DNA of 64,000 nt from contig CAJUQP010000008.1 in NCBI GenBank assembly GCA_910588245.1, positions 1 through 64,000 of the forward strand, given 5' to 3'. The notes beneath the pieces are model-generated. The model saw nothing but the letters and a program-made list of their open reading frames with translations, searched no databases and had not been told where the DNA came from. The number at the start of each line of letters is the position of its first letter. Within the stretch, counting starts at the first letter, position 1. The DNA is from an uncultured Muribaculaceae bacterium (GTDB lineage: Bacteria > Bacteroidota > Bacteroidia > Bacteroidales > Muribaculaceae). The position numbers and the translations under genes were made by a program. Shown here in pieces: positions 8,481 through 18,438 of the stretch.

Positions 8481-9269
8481 ATGGGATATCCAACGGAATC
8501 ATTCAAAGACCTCAGCATAGCCATTGTCGATGACGATCCCGGCGCCGTAAGGGTGCTCGGGGAGGCGCTCGCCGACACCTTCGGCATCCACTCCCCGGCC
8601 ACCGGAAGAAGCACCGACGACGCCATCACGATCATGAGGGTAGCCCATCCCGACATCCTCTTCCTCGACATAGAGCTCAACGAAGACTCGGCCATCGACA
8701 TACTCTCGAAGCTGGCGGAGGCGTCGCCCGACACCGCTATCGTCTTCTATACGGCCTATCAGAAATATCTCATCAACGCCCTCAGGACCCACGCATTCGA
8801 TTTCCTCCTCAAGCCCGTCGATCCGGAGGAGCTCTCGCTCATACTCCACCGCTTCATCATCTACCGGCAGCAACTCCACGACCGCGAGTGCTCCCTGCGC
8901 CAACTGTCGCGCGACTGTATGCCGGCCGAGAGGAAAGCACTCTCCATCACTACCGTGACAAACGACCGCATAATCGTAGGCATCCAGGATATAGTCTATT
9001 TCAAATACCATAGTGAGAGAAAACTCTGGGAGGTGGTGCTCAACGATTTCCGCCACCACATACTGCGACGTCAGACCACAGCCGAGGCCATCCTCTCGCG
9101 CCATCCGGAGTTCGTGCGCACCCACAAATCCTTTATCGTCAACATATCCTACATATCAATGATCACATCCGGGAAATGCGTGCTTCTTCCCCCTTTCGAC
9201 GCCTCCGCCGACATCAAGATCTCCAAGAACTACCGCAAGGATCTCCTCGACAAATTCTACGACATCTGA
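8481..9269 (+). CDS. LytTR family response regulator
   Basis: A 262-residue two-component regulator. The receiver domain (about 11-125) has the acidic pocket V-D-D-D-P, phospho-acceptor Asp63 in F-L-D-I-E-L, and Lys111 in L-L-K-P-V-D. The LytTR DNA-binding domain covers about 150-262, with the usual H-K-S-F-I-V-N near its end. It is expected to be phosphorylated by the kinase encoded just upstream (40-bp gap) and to bind direct-repeat promoter sites. The regulated genes are unknown; no obvious target lies next to it except the Rpn-like gene, which has its own promoter. Confidence 0.93.
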   Translation: MGYPTESFKDLSIAIVDDDPGAVRVLGEALADTFGIHSPATGRSTDDAITIMRVAHPDILFLDIELNEDSAIDILSKLAEASPDTAIVFYTAYQKYLINALRTHAFDFLLKPVDPEELSLILHRFIIYRQQLHDRECSLRQLSRDCMPAERKALSITTVTNDRIIVGIQDIVYFKYHSERKLWEVVLNDFRHHILRRQTTAEAILSRHPEFVRTHKSFIVNISYISMITSGKCVLLPPFDASADIKISKNYRKDLLDKFYDI

Positions 9270-9335
9270 CACTCCCCCTTTTATCCCGTGAGGATAAATC
9301 ATACTCACGCAATGACGAAGTCATGAAATAAGAAG

Positions 9336-9366
9336 TTGCTACAATGCGAATTTTTCATTACCTTTG
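9336..9366 (+). promoter_or_regulatory. Promoter of the Rpn-like gene
   Basis: TTG at 9336-9338 and TACCTTTG at 9359-9366 with a 20-bp spacer match the Bacteroidetes consensus. The ATG is 38 bp downstream of the box. Confidence 0.65.
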
Positions 9367-9404
9367 TCAGTGAGCAAGAAAGATCACTTAAAAACAGATA
9401 GGCT

Positions 9405-10334
9405 ATGGAAGAGGAAAACACCTACATACGTTTTGACTGGGCGATGAAGCATATGCTCCGCGACAAGGCCAACTTCGGCATTCTCGAGGGGCTTATCTCC
9501 GTGCTTACCGGCGAAACCGTGCAGATTGTAGAGATATTGGAGAGCGAGAGCAACCAGGAGAGCGCAGACGACAAGTTCAACCGCGTGGATGTGAAGGCCA
9601 AGAACAGCAAGGGGCACCTGATCATCGTGGAGGTGCAGCTCACACGCCAGCTGTATTACCTGCAGCGCATACTCTACGGCACGTGCAAGGCCATAACCGA
9701 GCACATGAGCATCGGCGACAAATACGACCAGGTGAAGAAGGTGTACTCCATCAGCATCCTCTACTGCGATTTCGGCCAGGGCGACGACTATGTCTACCAT
9801 GGCATGACCCGTTTCAAGGGGTTGCATTCAGGAAGCGACCTTGTGGTGAGCATAAGGGAGGAGGGAGTGATCATACCCCATTACCCGCACAAAGTGTTCC
9901 CGGAATACTATATCGTGCGCGTAAACGCCTACAACAAGGTTCCGGAGTCTCCTCTCGACGAATGGATGACCTATCTGAAGACGGGCAAAGTCAAAGAGGA
10001 CACCGATGTTCCGGGATTACGAGAGGTAAAGAGGAAGCTACAGTATCTCGCCATGTCCCCGAAGGAGCGTCGCGCGTATGACGCCCATATGGACAATATC
10101 ATGGTGCAGAACGACGTGCTCGACACAGCCCACGAGGAAGGACGCGCCGAAGGGCTCGAGGAGGGCCTGGCAAAAGGACTTGAAGAAGGCTTGGCAAAAG
10201 GACGCGAAGAGGGACTTGCGGAGGGTCAGCTGATGGAGAAGATGGCATTGGCCCGTAAGATGCTCGCCGCCGGATTCGACATAAGGCAGGTGGCTGAGAT
10301 TACCGGCATTGATCCCGACCGCATTAAGGAATGA
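9405..10334 (+). CDS. Rpn/PD-(D/E)XK nuclease family protein
   Basis: A 309-residue protein of the PD-(D/E)XK transposase/Rpn-like family (PDDEXK_2), common in many copies in gut bacteria. The N-terminal F-D-W-A-M-K-H and L-E-G-L-I-S-V-L-T-G segments are typical. The nuclease core is N-R-V-D-V-K followed by I-V-E-V-Q, giving the D...ExQ catalytic pattern near 63-80. The C-terminal region (about 245-285) is a low-complexity repeat of G-L-E-E-G-L-A-K units, a feature of the family, and ends in a small helix-turn-helix-like segment. Relatives promote RecA-independent recombination, but the cellular role is unsettled. It is monocistronic with a good promoter. Confidence 0.85.
   Translation: MEEENTYIRFDWAMKHMLRDKANFGILEGLISVLTGETVQIVEILESESNQESADDKFNRVDVKAKNSKGHLIIVEVQLTRQLYYLQRILYGTCKAITEHMSIGDKYDQVKKVYSISILYCDFGQGDDYVYHGMTRFKGLHSGSDLVVSIREEGVIIPHYPHKVFPEYYIVRVNAYNKVPESPLDEWMTYLKTGKVKEDTDVPGLREVKRKLQYLAMSPKERRAYDAHMDNIMVQNDVLDTAHEEGRAEGLEEGLAKGLEEGLAKGREEGLAEGQLMEKMALARKMLAAGFDIRQVAEITGIDPDRIKE
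10137..10230 (+). repeat. In-frame repeats in the Rpn-like tail
   Basis: Imperfect 24-bp units encode G-L-E-E-G-L-A-K or G-R-E-E-G-L-A-E. The length is divisible by three, so slippage changes linker length without breaking the frame. Confidence 0.6.
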
Positions 10335-10477
10335 ACATTAATGCGTAATGCACAATGCATGATTCATAATTCATAATGCTCTGTTGAAGATTGTTAACAT
10401 TCAACATAGCATTATGTTGAATATTGTAAGTTTAACAGCAACAGCTGCTTACACTTAAAAAATAAACAAAAGAATTT

Positions 10478-10508
10478 GGAGGCCCGCGGCATCAAGTCGC
10501 GGGCCTCC
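10478..10508 (-). terminator. Terminator of the GH31-GH2-GH3 operon
   Basis: GGAGGCCCGCG (10478-10488) pairs perfectly with CGCGGGCCTCC (10498-10508). Read on the minus strand, the hairpin is followed by a T-rich tract (complement of 10450-10477), so it serves the minus-strand enzymes. Confidence 0.8.
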
Positions 10509-10562
10509 TGCCTACAATCTAATTTACCTTAGATAACTGAGTGTATTTAATCAAAATTGGGG

Positions 10563-12800
10563 TTATTCTTTGTATTCGAAGGGGACTGTCTGGCGGATAT
10601 CGGTCGACGATGCGCCGATGAGGGCCTTGAACTTGCCGGGCTCCGCCACCCATGAATGGCTCTTCTCGTCGAAATACTTCAGCGCCTCCGGAAGGATCTC
10701 AAAGCTCACAGTCTTCGTCTCGCCGGGAGCCAGGCTCACTTTGTCAAAGCCCTTCAGTTCCTTCACCGGACGTAGCACTGACGACTTGAGATCGGAGATG
10801 TAAAGTTCAACAACTTCGCTCCCTTCGCGGTCTCCCTTGTTGGTGACAGGCACATCGACAGTGATCTTCCCGTCAGGACCGATCTTCGTGGAGGAAACCA
10901 CCGGTTTACCATATTCAAACTGCGTATAGCTCAATCCATGGCCGAACGGGAAGAGAGCCGGGATCTTCTTCGTATCGTACCAGCGATAGCCCACGAGGAT
11001 ATCCTCCTTGTATTTCTGCACAGGGTTATTGCCCCAGCCCTGACGCTTGTCGCCACCTCCCATCTCAATGCCGGGATAGGATTCAGTGCCGAACGACATC
11101 GCGCCATTGTCGGCCAGACGTACAGGTATCGAGTAAGGAAGCTTACCCGAAGGATTCACCTTGCCCGAGATCACATCGGCTATGCTCGCGCCACCCATGG
11201 TGCCGAGATACGAGACATGGAGAATGGCAGGCACACTCTTCACCCACGGCATCTCGTAGGCATTGCCCGAGATGTTGGCGACAACCACGTTCGGATTAGC
11301 CTTCACAAGATCCTTTATAAGGATGCTTTGGCCAAAAGGAAGCTCATACTCCCGACGGTCAGTACTCTCGCAATCCTGCCAGGCATTCTTGTTCAGTCCG
11401 CCGATATAGATCACCACATCGGCATCCTTGGCCATCCTTACGGACTCCTCGCGGAGAGCGGCCTGCACGGATTCAGGGATAGTGTCCTCGCGCTCATACA
11501 TCGAGCGCCCGGCCTCATAACCCTTAGCATACTTCACGCCCGGACCGTAGATAGCCTTTATAGCCTCAAGCGGCGAAACATAGTTCTTTACCTTCAGTTC
11601 GGAAGAACCGCCGCCATCGGTGAGCACACGGGTGGCATTGTCGCCCACCACGAGCACATTACGGTATTTAGCCGGATCAAGCGGGAGGATACCGCTGTTC
11701 TTAAGAAGCACGATCGACTCGTCGCCGATTCGCTTGGCGGCTGCATAATGCTCTTCTGTAGTCTTGGAGCCGAAAGGCTTGCGCGTGTTCATGGCCGTGC
11801 GGAAGATCAGGCGCAGAATGTTGCGTGCCTTATCGTCGACAGTCGACATCGGCACCTCGCCGCTCTTCAGCATGTTCAGGTAGGGATCGGCCAGATAGTA
11901 GTCGTTATATCCGAAGTCACTCTCGGAGGTGAGTCCGTTGGTAAACGATCCCATCTCTATGTCGAGGCCGTTGAGCGCCGCCTCCTTAGTGTCGTGGGCT
12001 CCCCCCCAGTCGGTTATCACGGCGCCGTCGAAATTCCACTCGCCGCGCAATATATCCTGGAGCAGACGCTTGTTGTGGCAGGCGTGCTGCCCCTCGAAGC
12101 GGTTGTAAGAGCCCATTATGCTCCACACCTTACCATCTTCCACGGCCTTCTTGAACGCCGGAAGATAGATCTCATATAGGGCGCGGTCGCTGACATCGAC
12201 ATCTACCGTCCCTCGCCATTTCTCCTGATTGTTGAGGGCGAAATGTTTCACGCAGGCAGCCACACCGTTCTTCTGCATCTCCGTGATGTAAGGCACGACC
12301 ATCTCTCCGGCCAGATACGGGTCTTCGCCCATATACTCGAAATTACGGCCGTTGAGCGGCGTGCGGTAGATGTTGACACCCGGACCGAGCATCACATCCT
12401 TCTCCCTATAGCGGGCCTCCTCTCCGAGACTCTTGCCATATAGGGCCGACATCTCCGGATTCCAGGTGGCAGCGAGTGCGGTGAGCGCCGGGAAGGCGGT
12501 GATCGAGTCATTGGTCCAGTTGGAGTGTCCCCAGTCGTTCCAGTTTATCTCCATGCGAACGCCATGGGGGCCATCGCTCATCCAGAGCTCCGGGATGCCG
12601 AGTCGTGGCACTCCGGGACTCGAGAACTTGCTCTGTGCGTGGCAAAGAGCCACCTTCTCCTCGAGGGTCATGCGGCTGAGCGCGTCTTCCACGCGCTGAT
12701 CGAGCGGAGCGTCCTCGTTCTGATAGAGGGGTCTCTCCGCGAGCGCCGGCAGAGTAGCGCCGGCAAGGGTGATGGTCAGTAATAGAGATCTGATATTCAT
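10563..12800 (-). CDS. GH3 beta-glucosidase, periplasmic
   Basis: A 745-residue exported GH3 enzyme, probably hydrolysing terminal beta-glucosides from oligosaccharides. A signal peptide covers 1-21 (ending A-L-A). The (beta/alpha)8 domain has the usual S-D-G-P-H-G and K-H-F-A-L-N-N motifs, and the nucleophile Asp264 in V-I-T-D-W-G-G. The alpha/beta sandwich domain follows (about 375-600), then a C-terminal fibronectin-III-like domain with V-E-L-Y-I. Length and order match BglX-type enzymes. Its ATG overlaps the stop of the GH2 gene (ATGA at 12797-12800), so the two are translationally coupled. With GH31 and GH2 this suggests stepwise breakdown of xyloglucan-like oligosaccharides; a gentiobiose-type substrate is equally possible. 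Confidence 0.93.
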   Translation of the reverse strand: MNIRSLLLTITLAGATLPALAERPLYQNEDAPLDQRVEDALSRMTLEEKVALCHAQSKFSSPGVPRLGIPELWMSDGPHGVRMEINWNDWGHSNWTNDSITAFPALTALAATWNPEMSALYGKSLGEEARYREKDVMLGPGVNIYRTPLNGRNFEYMGEDPYLAGEMVVPYITEMQKNGVAACVKHFALNNQEKWRGTVDVDVSDRALYEIYLPAFKKAVEDGKVWSIMGSYNRFEGQHACHNKRLLQDILRGEWNFDGAVITDWGGAHDTKEAALNGLDIEMGSFTNGLTSESDFGYNDYYLADPYLNMLKSGEVPMSTVDDKARNILRLIFRTAMNTRKPFGSKTTEEHYAAAKRIGDESIVLLKNSGILPLDPAKYRNVLVVGDNATRVLTDGGGSSELKVKNYVSPLEAIKAIYGPGVKYAKGYEAGRSMYEREDTIPESVQAALREESVRMAKDADVVIYIGGLNKNAWQDCESTDRREYELPFGQSILIKDLVKANPNVVVANISGNAYEMPWVKSVPAILHVSYLGTMGGASIADVISGKVNPSGKLPYSIPVRLADNGAMSFGTESYPGIEMGGGDKRQGWGNNPVQKYKEDILVGYRWYDTKKIPALFPFGHGLSYTQFEYGKPVVSSTKIGPDGKITVDVPVTNKGDREGSEVVELYISDLKSSVLRPVKELKGFDKVSLAPGETKTVSFEILPEALKYFDEKSHSWVAEPGKFKALIGASSTDIRQTVPFEYKE

Positions 12801-15295
12801 TTTGCTGTGATTGTCAAGTTTGATTCTTTAAGTGAAGGGGATGTGGCGCGTATCTTTATGTCGCCTTTCTCCCCGTCGTTCTGCACTATCAGGAGGGCCT
12901 TTCCATAGAAAGCCTTCCGCTTGTCGGATTTGAACCGTTCCAGAGATATGGGCGATCCGTTGTCGACGCCGGCGTTGAAGCCCGCGCCCTCCACGGTGAA
13001 GGTCACCTCATTGTCAGCCCACGGACAGAGGTTGCCCTCCTTGTCGACCACCTCCACGGCCACATAGCTCAGATCGGTGCCGTCAGCGTTTATCTCCCTT
13101 CTGTCGGGAGTCAGCCGCAGGGTGTACGGTTCTCCGGCCGTGCGCACGGTGTCGCGAGCCACTTCCCTGCCCCCCTTGCGGCTCACGGCCACAAGTACTC
13201 CCGGTCTGAACGGCAGACGCCACATGGCATGATAACTCTTTCCGTCGGTAGTTCTGACCCCCTTCGACTCGCCGTCGAGAAAAAGCTCCACCTCATCGGC
13301 GTTGTTGTAGTAGGCCCAGACATCGACGTTCTCACCTTCCTTCCAGTTCCAGTGGGGAAGGAGATGGAGCACATTCTTGTCGGGACGCCACCGGCTCTGA
13401 TACATATAGTAGGAGTCTTTCGGGAATCCCGCCAGATCCACGATGCCAAAATAGGAGCTGCGCGCGGGCCAGCCGAACGGCGTGGGCTCGCCAAGATAGT
13501 CAAACCCAGTCCACACGAACTGCCCCATGATGAAATCATTGTCCTCAACGTGGCGCATTGTTCCCTCGTGGGTATTCCCCCAGGGGACATGACAGTTGTC
13601 ATAGCTCGAGCAGGAGAACGACGGATCCTCGAAAGGCACGTCCCAGCGCTTCGGCCAGACATACATGCTGTCGGAAGGCATCCGGTAGTAGCCGCGGGTC
13701 TGGAGGGCGGATACACTTTCCGTCACCACAAACGGCTTGCCGGGGAAATTGCGTGGCACATCCTTAAACCAATCGTCGTGATAATTAAAGCCGATTACGT
13801 CGAGAGCGCCCGAGCGGAAGAGATGATTGCCCGGATCGGGCTCGTTGCATCCGGCCGTCACAGGACGCGTGGGATCGAGCTCACGTGTCATGTCGGCGAG
13901 TTTCTTAGTCAACAGCGAGTTGACCGAGAGGGAATCCCCCTCGGAAGCGAGCATATCCTTCCCGTGGCCGAAATTGAGGATCAGGTTGGCCTGTTCAAGC
14001 GAGAGAGTATCGGCCTGGGCGTCACTCCATTGCTCGAGCACCTCATTACCGATGCTACACATTATCACCGACGGATGATTGCGGTCGCGCACCACAAGGT
14101 CGCGCAGATCCTTCTCATGCCAGTCGGGGAAATAACGTGAGTAGTCGTGGGCCGTCTTCTTCTTGCGCCACATGTCGAAGGTCTCATCCATCACCATAAG
14201 TCCGAGCGAGTCACAGAGATCAAGGAGCTCAGGAGCCGGCGGATTGTGGGTGGAACGGATGGCATTGGCGCCCATCTCCTTCATTATCTTGAGCTGTCGG
14301 GTGATCGCGGCCTTATTGACCACGGCTCCCAAGGCACCTGCGTCGTGATGCAGGCAGACTCCGTTGAGCTTCATCCTCTCGCCGTTGAGCGCGAATCCCT
14401 TCCGGGCATCGAATTCAAGGAAGCGGAATCCTGTACGCGTGCGCTTCTCGTCTACGGTCTTTCCGTCGACAGCCACCCGGCTCACAACCGTATATAGCAC
14501 CGGATCCGTCACCGACCAGAGCTGCGGATCGTTGAAAGTCATCCGCTGGCTTACGTTCTGCGAGCCTTCCCTTTTCAGACGGAGAGGCGAGGTTGAGGTG
14601 GCCACGACAAGCCCGGCAGGCGATACGATCTCTGTGGTCAAGGTTCCTTTGCGTCCTTTACGCCCGGTATTGTCAACATCGGTTATGACCGTGACGTCGA
14701 CTTTTTCACGGGTCACCTTGTCCTGGCGCACGAATGTGCCCCAGAGAGCCACATGCACCGGATCAACCACGCGCAGCCACACATTGCGGTAGATTCCGCA
14801 ACCGCTGTACCAGCGCGAGTTTGGTTGTTCGGCATTGTCTACCCTGACGGCGATCACGTTTTTACCGGGACGTAACCAGGGGGTCAGATCATAGCTGAAA
14901 GAAGCGTAGCCGTAGGGACGCGTGCCAAGCTCATGGCCGTTGATAAAGACTGTAGCGTTCATATACGCCCCGTCGAAATCCACATACACATCCTTTCCTT
15001 TCCATGACGGGGAATACTCGAATGTCTTGCGATACCATCCCACGCCGCCTGGGAGAGCGCCTCCGCCGGTTCCCGATGGATTTGTCTCGCTGAAATCACC
15101 CTCTATCGCCCAGTCGTGTGGGAGGTCGAGGGAGCGCCAGGAGGAATCGTCATATCCGGGAGCCGAAAGCGTCCCGGAGTCGGAAAGCGAGAAACGCCAT
15201 CCCTTATTGAATGATTCCTGCCGGTTGTCAGTCCCGGCCGTCGCCGCGAAAGCGACGACCAGAGCCGACACGAGCATGAAGAACTTACTTATCAT
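12797..15295 (-). CDS. GH2 beta-galactosidase-like enzyme (DUF4982 type)
   Basis: An 832-residue exported GH2 enzyme. A signal peptide covers about 1-20. The sugar-binding jelly-roll (about 25-180), immunoglobulin-like domain (180-295) and TIM barrel (295-620) are in the standard order. The acid/base is Glu418 in S-I-G-N-E-V and the nucleophile Glu526 in V-V-T-E-S. The C-terminal part (about 640-832) is the DUF4982 plus Ig-like pair seen in Bacteroidetes beta-galactosidases. In this operon it would remove terminal beta-galactose (or a related sugar) from side chains so that the GH31 enzyme can act. It is separated from GH31 by 73 bp of repeat sequence and overlaps GH3 by 4 bp. Confidence 0.9.
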   Translation of the reverse strand: MISKFFMLVSALVVAFAATAGTDNRQESFNKGWRFSLSDSGTLSAPGYDDSSWRSLDLPHDWAIEGDFSETNPSGTGGGALPGGVGWYRKTFEYSPSWKGKDVYVDFDGAYMNATVFINGHELGTRPYGYASFSYDLTPWLRPGKNVIAVRVDNAEQPNSRWYSGCGIYRNVWLRVVDPVHVALWGTFVRQDKVTREKVDVTVITDVDNTGRKGRKGTLTTEIVSPAGLVVATSTSPLRLKREGSQNVSQRMTFNDPQLWSVTDPVLYTVVSRVAVDGKTVDEKRTRTGFRFLEFDARKGFALNGERMKLNGVCLHHDAGALGAVVNKAAITRQLKIMKEMGANAIRSTHNPPAPELLDLCDSLGLMVMDETFDMWRKKKTAHDYSRYFPDWHEKDLRDLVVRDRNHPSVIMCSIGNEVLEQWSDAQADTLSLEQANLILNFGHGKDMLASEGDSLSVNSLLTKKLADMTRELDPTRPVTAGCNEPDPGNHLFRSGALDVIGFNYHDDWFKDVPRNFPGKPFVVTESVSALQTRGYYRMPSDSMYVWPKRWDVPFEDPSFSCSSYDNCHVPWGNTHEGTMRHVEDNDFIMGQFVWTGFDYLGEPTPFGWPARSSYFGIVDLAGFPKDSYYMYQSRWRPDKNVLHLLPHWNWKEGENVDVWAYYNNADEVELFLDGESKGVRTTDGKSYHAMWRLPFRPGVLVAVSRKGGREVARDTVRTAGEPYTLRLTPDRREINADGTDLSYVAVEVVDKEGNLCPWADNEVTFTVEGAGFNAGVDNGSPISLERFKSDKRKAFYGKALLIVQNDGEKGDIKIRATSPSLKESNLTITAK

Positions 15296-15302
15296 ATTCT
15301 TT

Positions 15303-15337
15303 TGGTTGAGAGTTGAGGGTTGAGAGTTGAGGGTTTA
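15303..15337. repeat. GAGAGTTGAGGGTT-type short repeat, second copy
   Basis: Same imperfect repeat family as at 2867-2900, here followed by AAACTYTAAACT-like units up to about 15370. It fills the GH31-GH2 gap. Confidence 0.5.
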
Positions 15338-15368
15338 AAACTTAAACTCTAAACTTTAAACTCTAAAC

Positions 15369-18248
15369 TTAAATTTTAACCTTTATCTCTTTTCCGGAGT
15401 ATGTCACTTCCTGACCTTTGACATCGCGCGACCAGCCCACAGGATTCTCGGGCGACACCTTCACGATGTTGAACTTACGAGTCTTGAGCATACCGGGGAA
15501 TTCACCCTTGCGGTCACCGATGGTCAATGTGCCGGTAGCGTTGTCGTAGCTCAGGGGAATCATGGCATACTGTCCCTTCTCATAGTTGTAGTTCAGGTTC
15601 TCGTCCTCATAGATCGTGAACTCGCCGTTCTGTCCGGCATATACATAGAGGTCGATCACGTCGGCCGGCTTCTCGGCGCTCCACTGCATCTCGGGGCCGA
15701 AAGGCACGATCGAGCCGCTTCGCACATAAAGGGGCATGCGCTCGTAGGGAGCGGCCATATTGAGGGTCTGTCCCCCCTCCGACACCACCTTGCCGGTATA
15801 GAAGTCATACCAGGTGGCACCTTTCGGGAAGTATACCTCACGCGAGCGGGCACCGTAGGTATAGACGGGAGCCACGAGGAACGCGGGACCGAACATATAC
15901 TCGTCCTGCACGCCGTAGGTGGTCTTGTCAGCCGTGAAGTCCATCACCACCGGACGCATCACGGTGTAATCGTCGAAATAGGTCATGCCGGCGAGAGAGT
16001 AGATATAAGGCATGAGGTCGTAGCGCAGTTTCGTGTAGTACACCACCGACTTGTAGGCCGGATGGCTCTCGGGAGCGATATTGAAGATCTCGCGGTAGGG
16101 CCACTGGCCATGGGCGCGGAAGAGTGGTGAGAAGGCACCGAACTGATACCAGCGGGTGTTTAGCTCACGCCATTCCTTAAGGTCGGCGTTCTCAGCGCCG
16201 CTCTTGAGATTCTCGGCGGCAGCCTTCACATAGCGGTCTTCCACGCAGAAACCACCGATATCCATTGTCCACCAGGGCACACCGCTCATCGAGAAGTTGA
16301 GGCCAGCGGAGATCTGGGCTTTCATATCCTCCCACCTTGTGGCGATATCACCGCTCCAGGTAGCCGTGGAGTAGCGCTGCTGGCCTGCGAATCCGGAACG
16401 TGTCAGAAGGAACACGCGTTTGTCGTGGTCCACGCCGCGCTGGCCGTTGTAGATAGCGTCGGCGTTCTCCAGGGCATAGGCGTTGAAATACTTCGTGGAG
16501 GGGCCGAGGGCCGTCGGGGTGATCAGGTCTTTACGATACTGTATGTCGGTGCAGTCGCGGATGTTGGGCTCAGAGGCATCCATCCACCAGGCGTCGATGC
16601 CGAGAGGTACGTAGTGGTCGTTGATCTGGTTCCAGAAGAGCTTGCGCGCCTCCGGATCATATGCATCGTAGAATGAGCTGAGATAGCCGGGGCCTACCCA
16701 GTCGCGGATGCTGTCCTGCACCGGAAGCTTATACATCCAGCCGTTCTTGTCGAACTCCTTGTAATGGTCGGTGGTGACATAGAACTTAGGCCATACCGAC
16801 ACCATCACACGTCCGTTCATATTATGGATCGAGTCAACCATACCCTTCGGGTCAGGGAATCTCTCCTTGTCGAACTCGTGGCTGCCCCATGAATCCTCTT
16901 TCCAGTGAAGCCAGTCGATGACGATGTTGTCGATAGGTATGCCGCGGCGGCGGAATTCGGCGAGAGTGGAGAGCACCTCTTCCTGAGTGTTGTATTTCTC
17001 GCGGCTCTGCCAGTAGCCCATGGCCCATTTTGGCATCACGGGAGCCTTGCCGGTAAGCTCGCGGTATCCCTTTATCACATCGTCCATGTTATCGCCATAC
17101 ACGAAATAGTAGTCGATGCCGTCCTGCATCTCGCCCCACCAGCTCATGTCGAGCTGATCTTTCGGGTCGCGGGGATCATACACGCGGAGGCCGCAGTATG
17201 CCACGCCGCCGTTGGGCTTCCACTCTATCTTTATGGGAGTCTTCTTCCCCGCCTCAAGGTTGCAGGAGAATTTGTAGCTGTTGGGGTTCCAGGCCGTGCG
17301 CCAGCGCTCCGGCACTATCTCCTTACCGTCGATGAACACCTTCTGATAGCCGGAATAATAGAGTATGAACTTATACTCCCCGCTCACCGAGGCCTCGATC
17401 TCACCCTCATAGGTGACATGGCTGCCTGCGAAGTTGAAATTCTCGGGCAGGTTGACCACGTGGGCCAGGTCGCCGCGCTTCAGATGTTCGAAATAAATGG
17501 AGTCTTCGCGCTGCACGAGAGTCTCTCCGGCGGGATCGGCCGGAACGTAAGTGCCGGTCAGGGCACCTTCCTTGCCATCCTTGTCGTAAAGCTTGAACAC
17601 ACCGCCGAGCTGCTTGTAGGGCTCGGGATTACCCCAGCGGCAGAGAGAATAGCTGTCCCAGAGTATGCCGTAGTTGTCGGTAGAGACAACGAACGGCACC
17701 GAAACCTTGGTGTTATACTGGAAAAGCTCCTCGTTCTTACCCTTATAGTTGAACTCGTCGCTCTGATGCTGGCCGAGGCCATAGATACCCTCCTCGTCAT
17801 TGAGACTCTCGAACACCTGACGCACGGTGTAGCCCTTCGTGCCCTCCACCTCTATAGGGGAGAACTCACGGCCTCCTTCGGCCTCCTTCACGATAAGGCG
17901 TCCTTCCTTATTATAGAATCTTACGTCGCCCGTGGCAAGTGAGACGGTAGCCTTAACCGCCGCCGTGACAACCGACACCGTGGAGTCGGTCTCCTCCACA
18001 TCGAATTTCACCTTTCCCACATGCGGGAGAACCACGAGACTGGTGTCCTGTGAGAATTCTTTGTCGGGGGTGGCTGTGACGCGTATTATCTTGTCGCCGA
18101 ACACCTGCAGACGCACCTTACGCACGTCGTTATCGTTCTGCTGCGCGACGTTGACTGTGATGCCGGTGTCGTCTTTCTGGACTTTACCGGATCCGCAGGC
18201 TCCGAGGAGCCCCGCGAGAATCAATGTTGTGATCGATTGCAGTTTCAT
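15369..18248 (-). CDS. GH31 alpha-xylosidase/alpha-glucosidase with PA14 insert
   Basis: A 959-residue lipoprotein enzyme. The signal ends in L-G-A-C with lipidated Cys18. The N-terminal GH31 beta-sandwich is interrupted by a PA14 domain at about 270-360 (E-Y-K-F-I-L-Y-Y-S-G-Y). The catalytic barrel has the nucleophile Asp557 in W-W-M-D-A-S-E-P and the acid/base Asp634 in W-S-G-D-I. A DUF5110-type domain and a beta-domain end the protein. PA14-containing GH31 enzymes of gut Bacteroides xyloglucan loci are alpha-xylosidases, and the W-M-D-A-S-E-P form fits. With GH2 and GH3 the substrate is likely xyloglucan oligosaccharide, though alpha-glucosidase activity cannot be excluded. It is the first gene of the enzyme operon. 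Confidence 0.9.
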   Translation of the reverse strand: MKLQSITTLILAGLLGACGSGKVQKDDTGITVNVAQQNDNDVRKVRLQVFGDKIIRVTATPDKEFSQDTSLVVLPHVGKVKFDVEETDSTVSVVTAAVKATVSLATGDVRFYNKEGRLIVKEAEGGREFSPIEVEGTKGYTVRQVFESLNDEEGIYGLGQHQSDEFNYKGKNEELFQYNTKVSVPFVVSTDNYGILWDSYSLCRWGNPEPYKQLGGVFKLYDKDGKEGALTGTYVPADPAGETLVQREDSIYFEHLKRGDLAHVVNLPENFNFAGSHVTYEGEIEASVSGEYKFILYYSGYQKVFIDGKEIVPERWRTAWNPNSYKFSCNLEAGKKTPIKIEWKPNGGVAYCGLRVYDPRDPKDQLDMSWWGEMQDGIDYYFVYGDNMDDVIKGYRELTGKAPVMPKWAMGYWQSREKYNTQEEVLSTLAEFRRRGIPIDNIVIDWLHWKEDSWGSHEFDKERFPDPKGMVDSIHNMNGRVMVSVWPKFYVTTDHYKEFDKNGWMYKLPVQDSIRDWVGPGYLSSFYDAYDPEARKLFWNQINDHYVPLGIDAWWMDASEPNIRDCTDIQYRKDLITPTALGPSTKYFNAYALENADAIYNGQRGVDHDKRVFLLTRSGFAGQQRYSTATWSGDIATRWEDMKAQISAGLNFSMSGVPWWTMDIGGFCVEDRYVKAAAENLKSGAENADLKEWRELNTRWYQFGAFSPLFRAHGQWPYREIFNIAPESHPAYKSVVYYTKLRYDLMPYIYSLAGMTYFDDYTVMRPVVMDFTADKTTYGVQDEYMFGPAFLVAPVYTYGARSREVYFPKGATWYDFYTGKVVSEGGQTLNMAAPYERMPLYVRSGSIVPFGPEMQWSAEKPADVIDLYVYAGQNGEFTIYEDENLNYNYEKGQYAMIPLSYDNATGTLTIGDRKGEFPGMLKTRKFNIVKVSPENPVGWSRDVKGQEVTYSGKEIKVKI

Positions 18249-18350
18249 ATTGTAGTTGTTTGATTTTACGATTTAAGGTTCTGACGCCCCGATTTCAAGG
18301 TATGTAAGGCGGGAGCGCCGGGCATAGGGAAACCCGTCTTATCTCTTCTG

Positions 18351-18358
18351 CAAAGTTA
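18351..18358 (-). promoter_or_regulatory. -7 box of the GH31-GH2-GH3 operon
   Basis: Read on the minus strand the sequence is TAACTTTG, a TAnnTTTG match about 100 bp before the GH31 start. The leader between them is likely the target region of the HTCS encoded upstream. No clear -33 element was seen. Confidence 0.5.
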
Positions 18359-18438
18359 CAATAAAAAAATCCCCCGCGGAGTACATATGCGTTGACTCTG
18401 CAGGGGAAATATGTTAGACGGGGAGATAAAATGTTTCC

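Noticed and set aside
10938..12179. 413-codon plus-strand frame opposite the GH3 gene
   Set aside because: Antisense shadow of a clear GH3 enzyme with catalytic motifs.
16905..17942. 345-codon plus-strand frame opposite GH31
   Set aside because: Antisense shadow; the GH31 gene on the other strand has all expected motifs.
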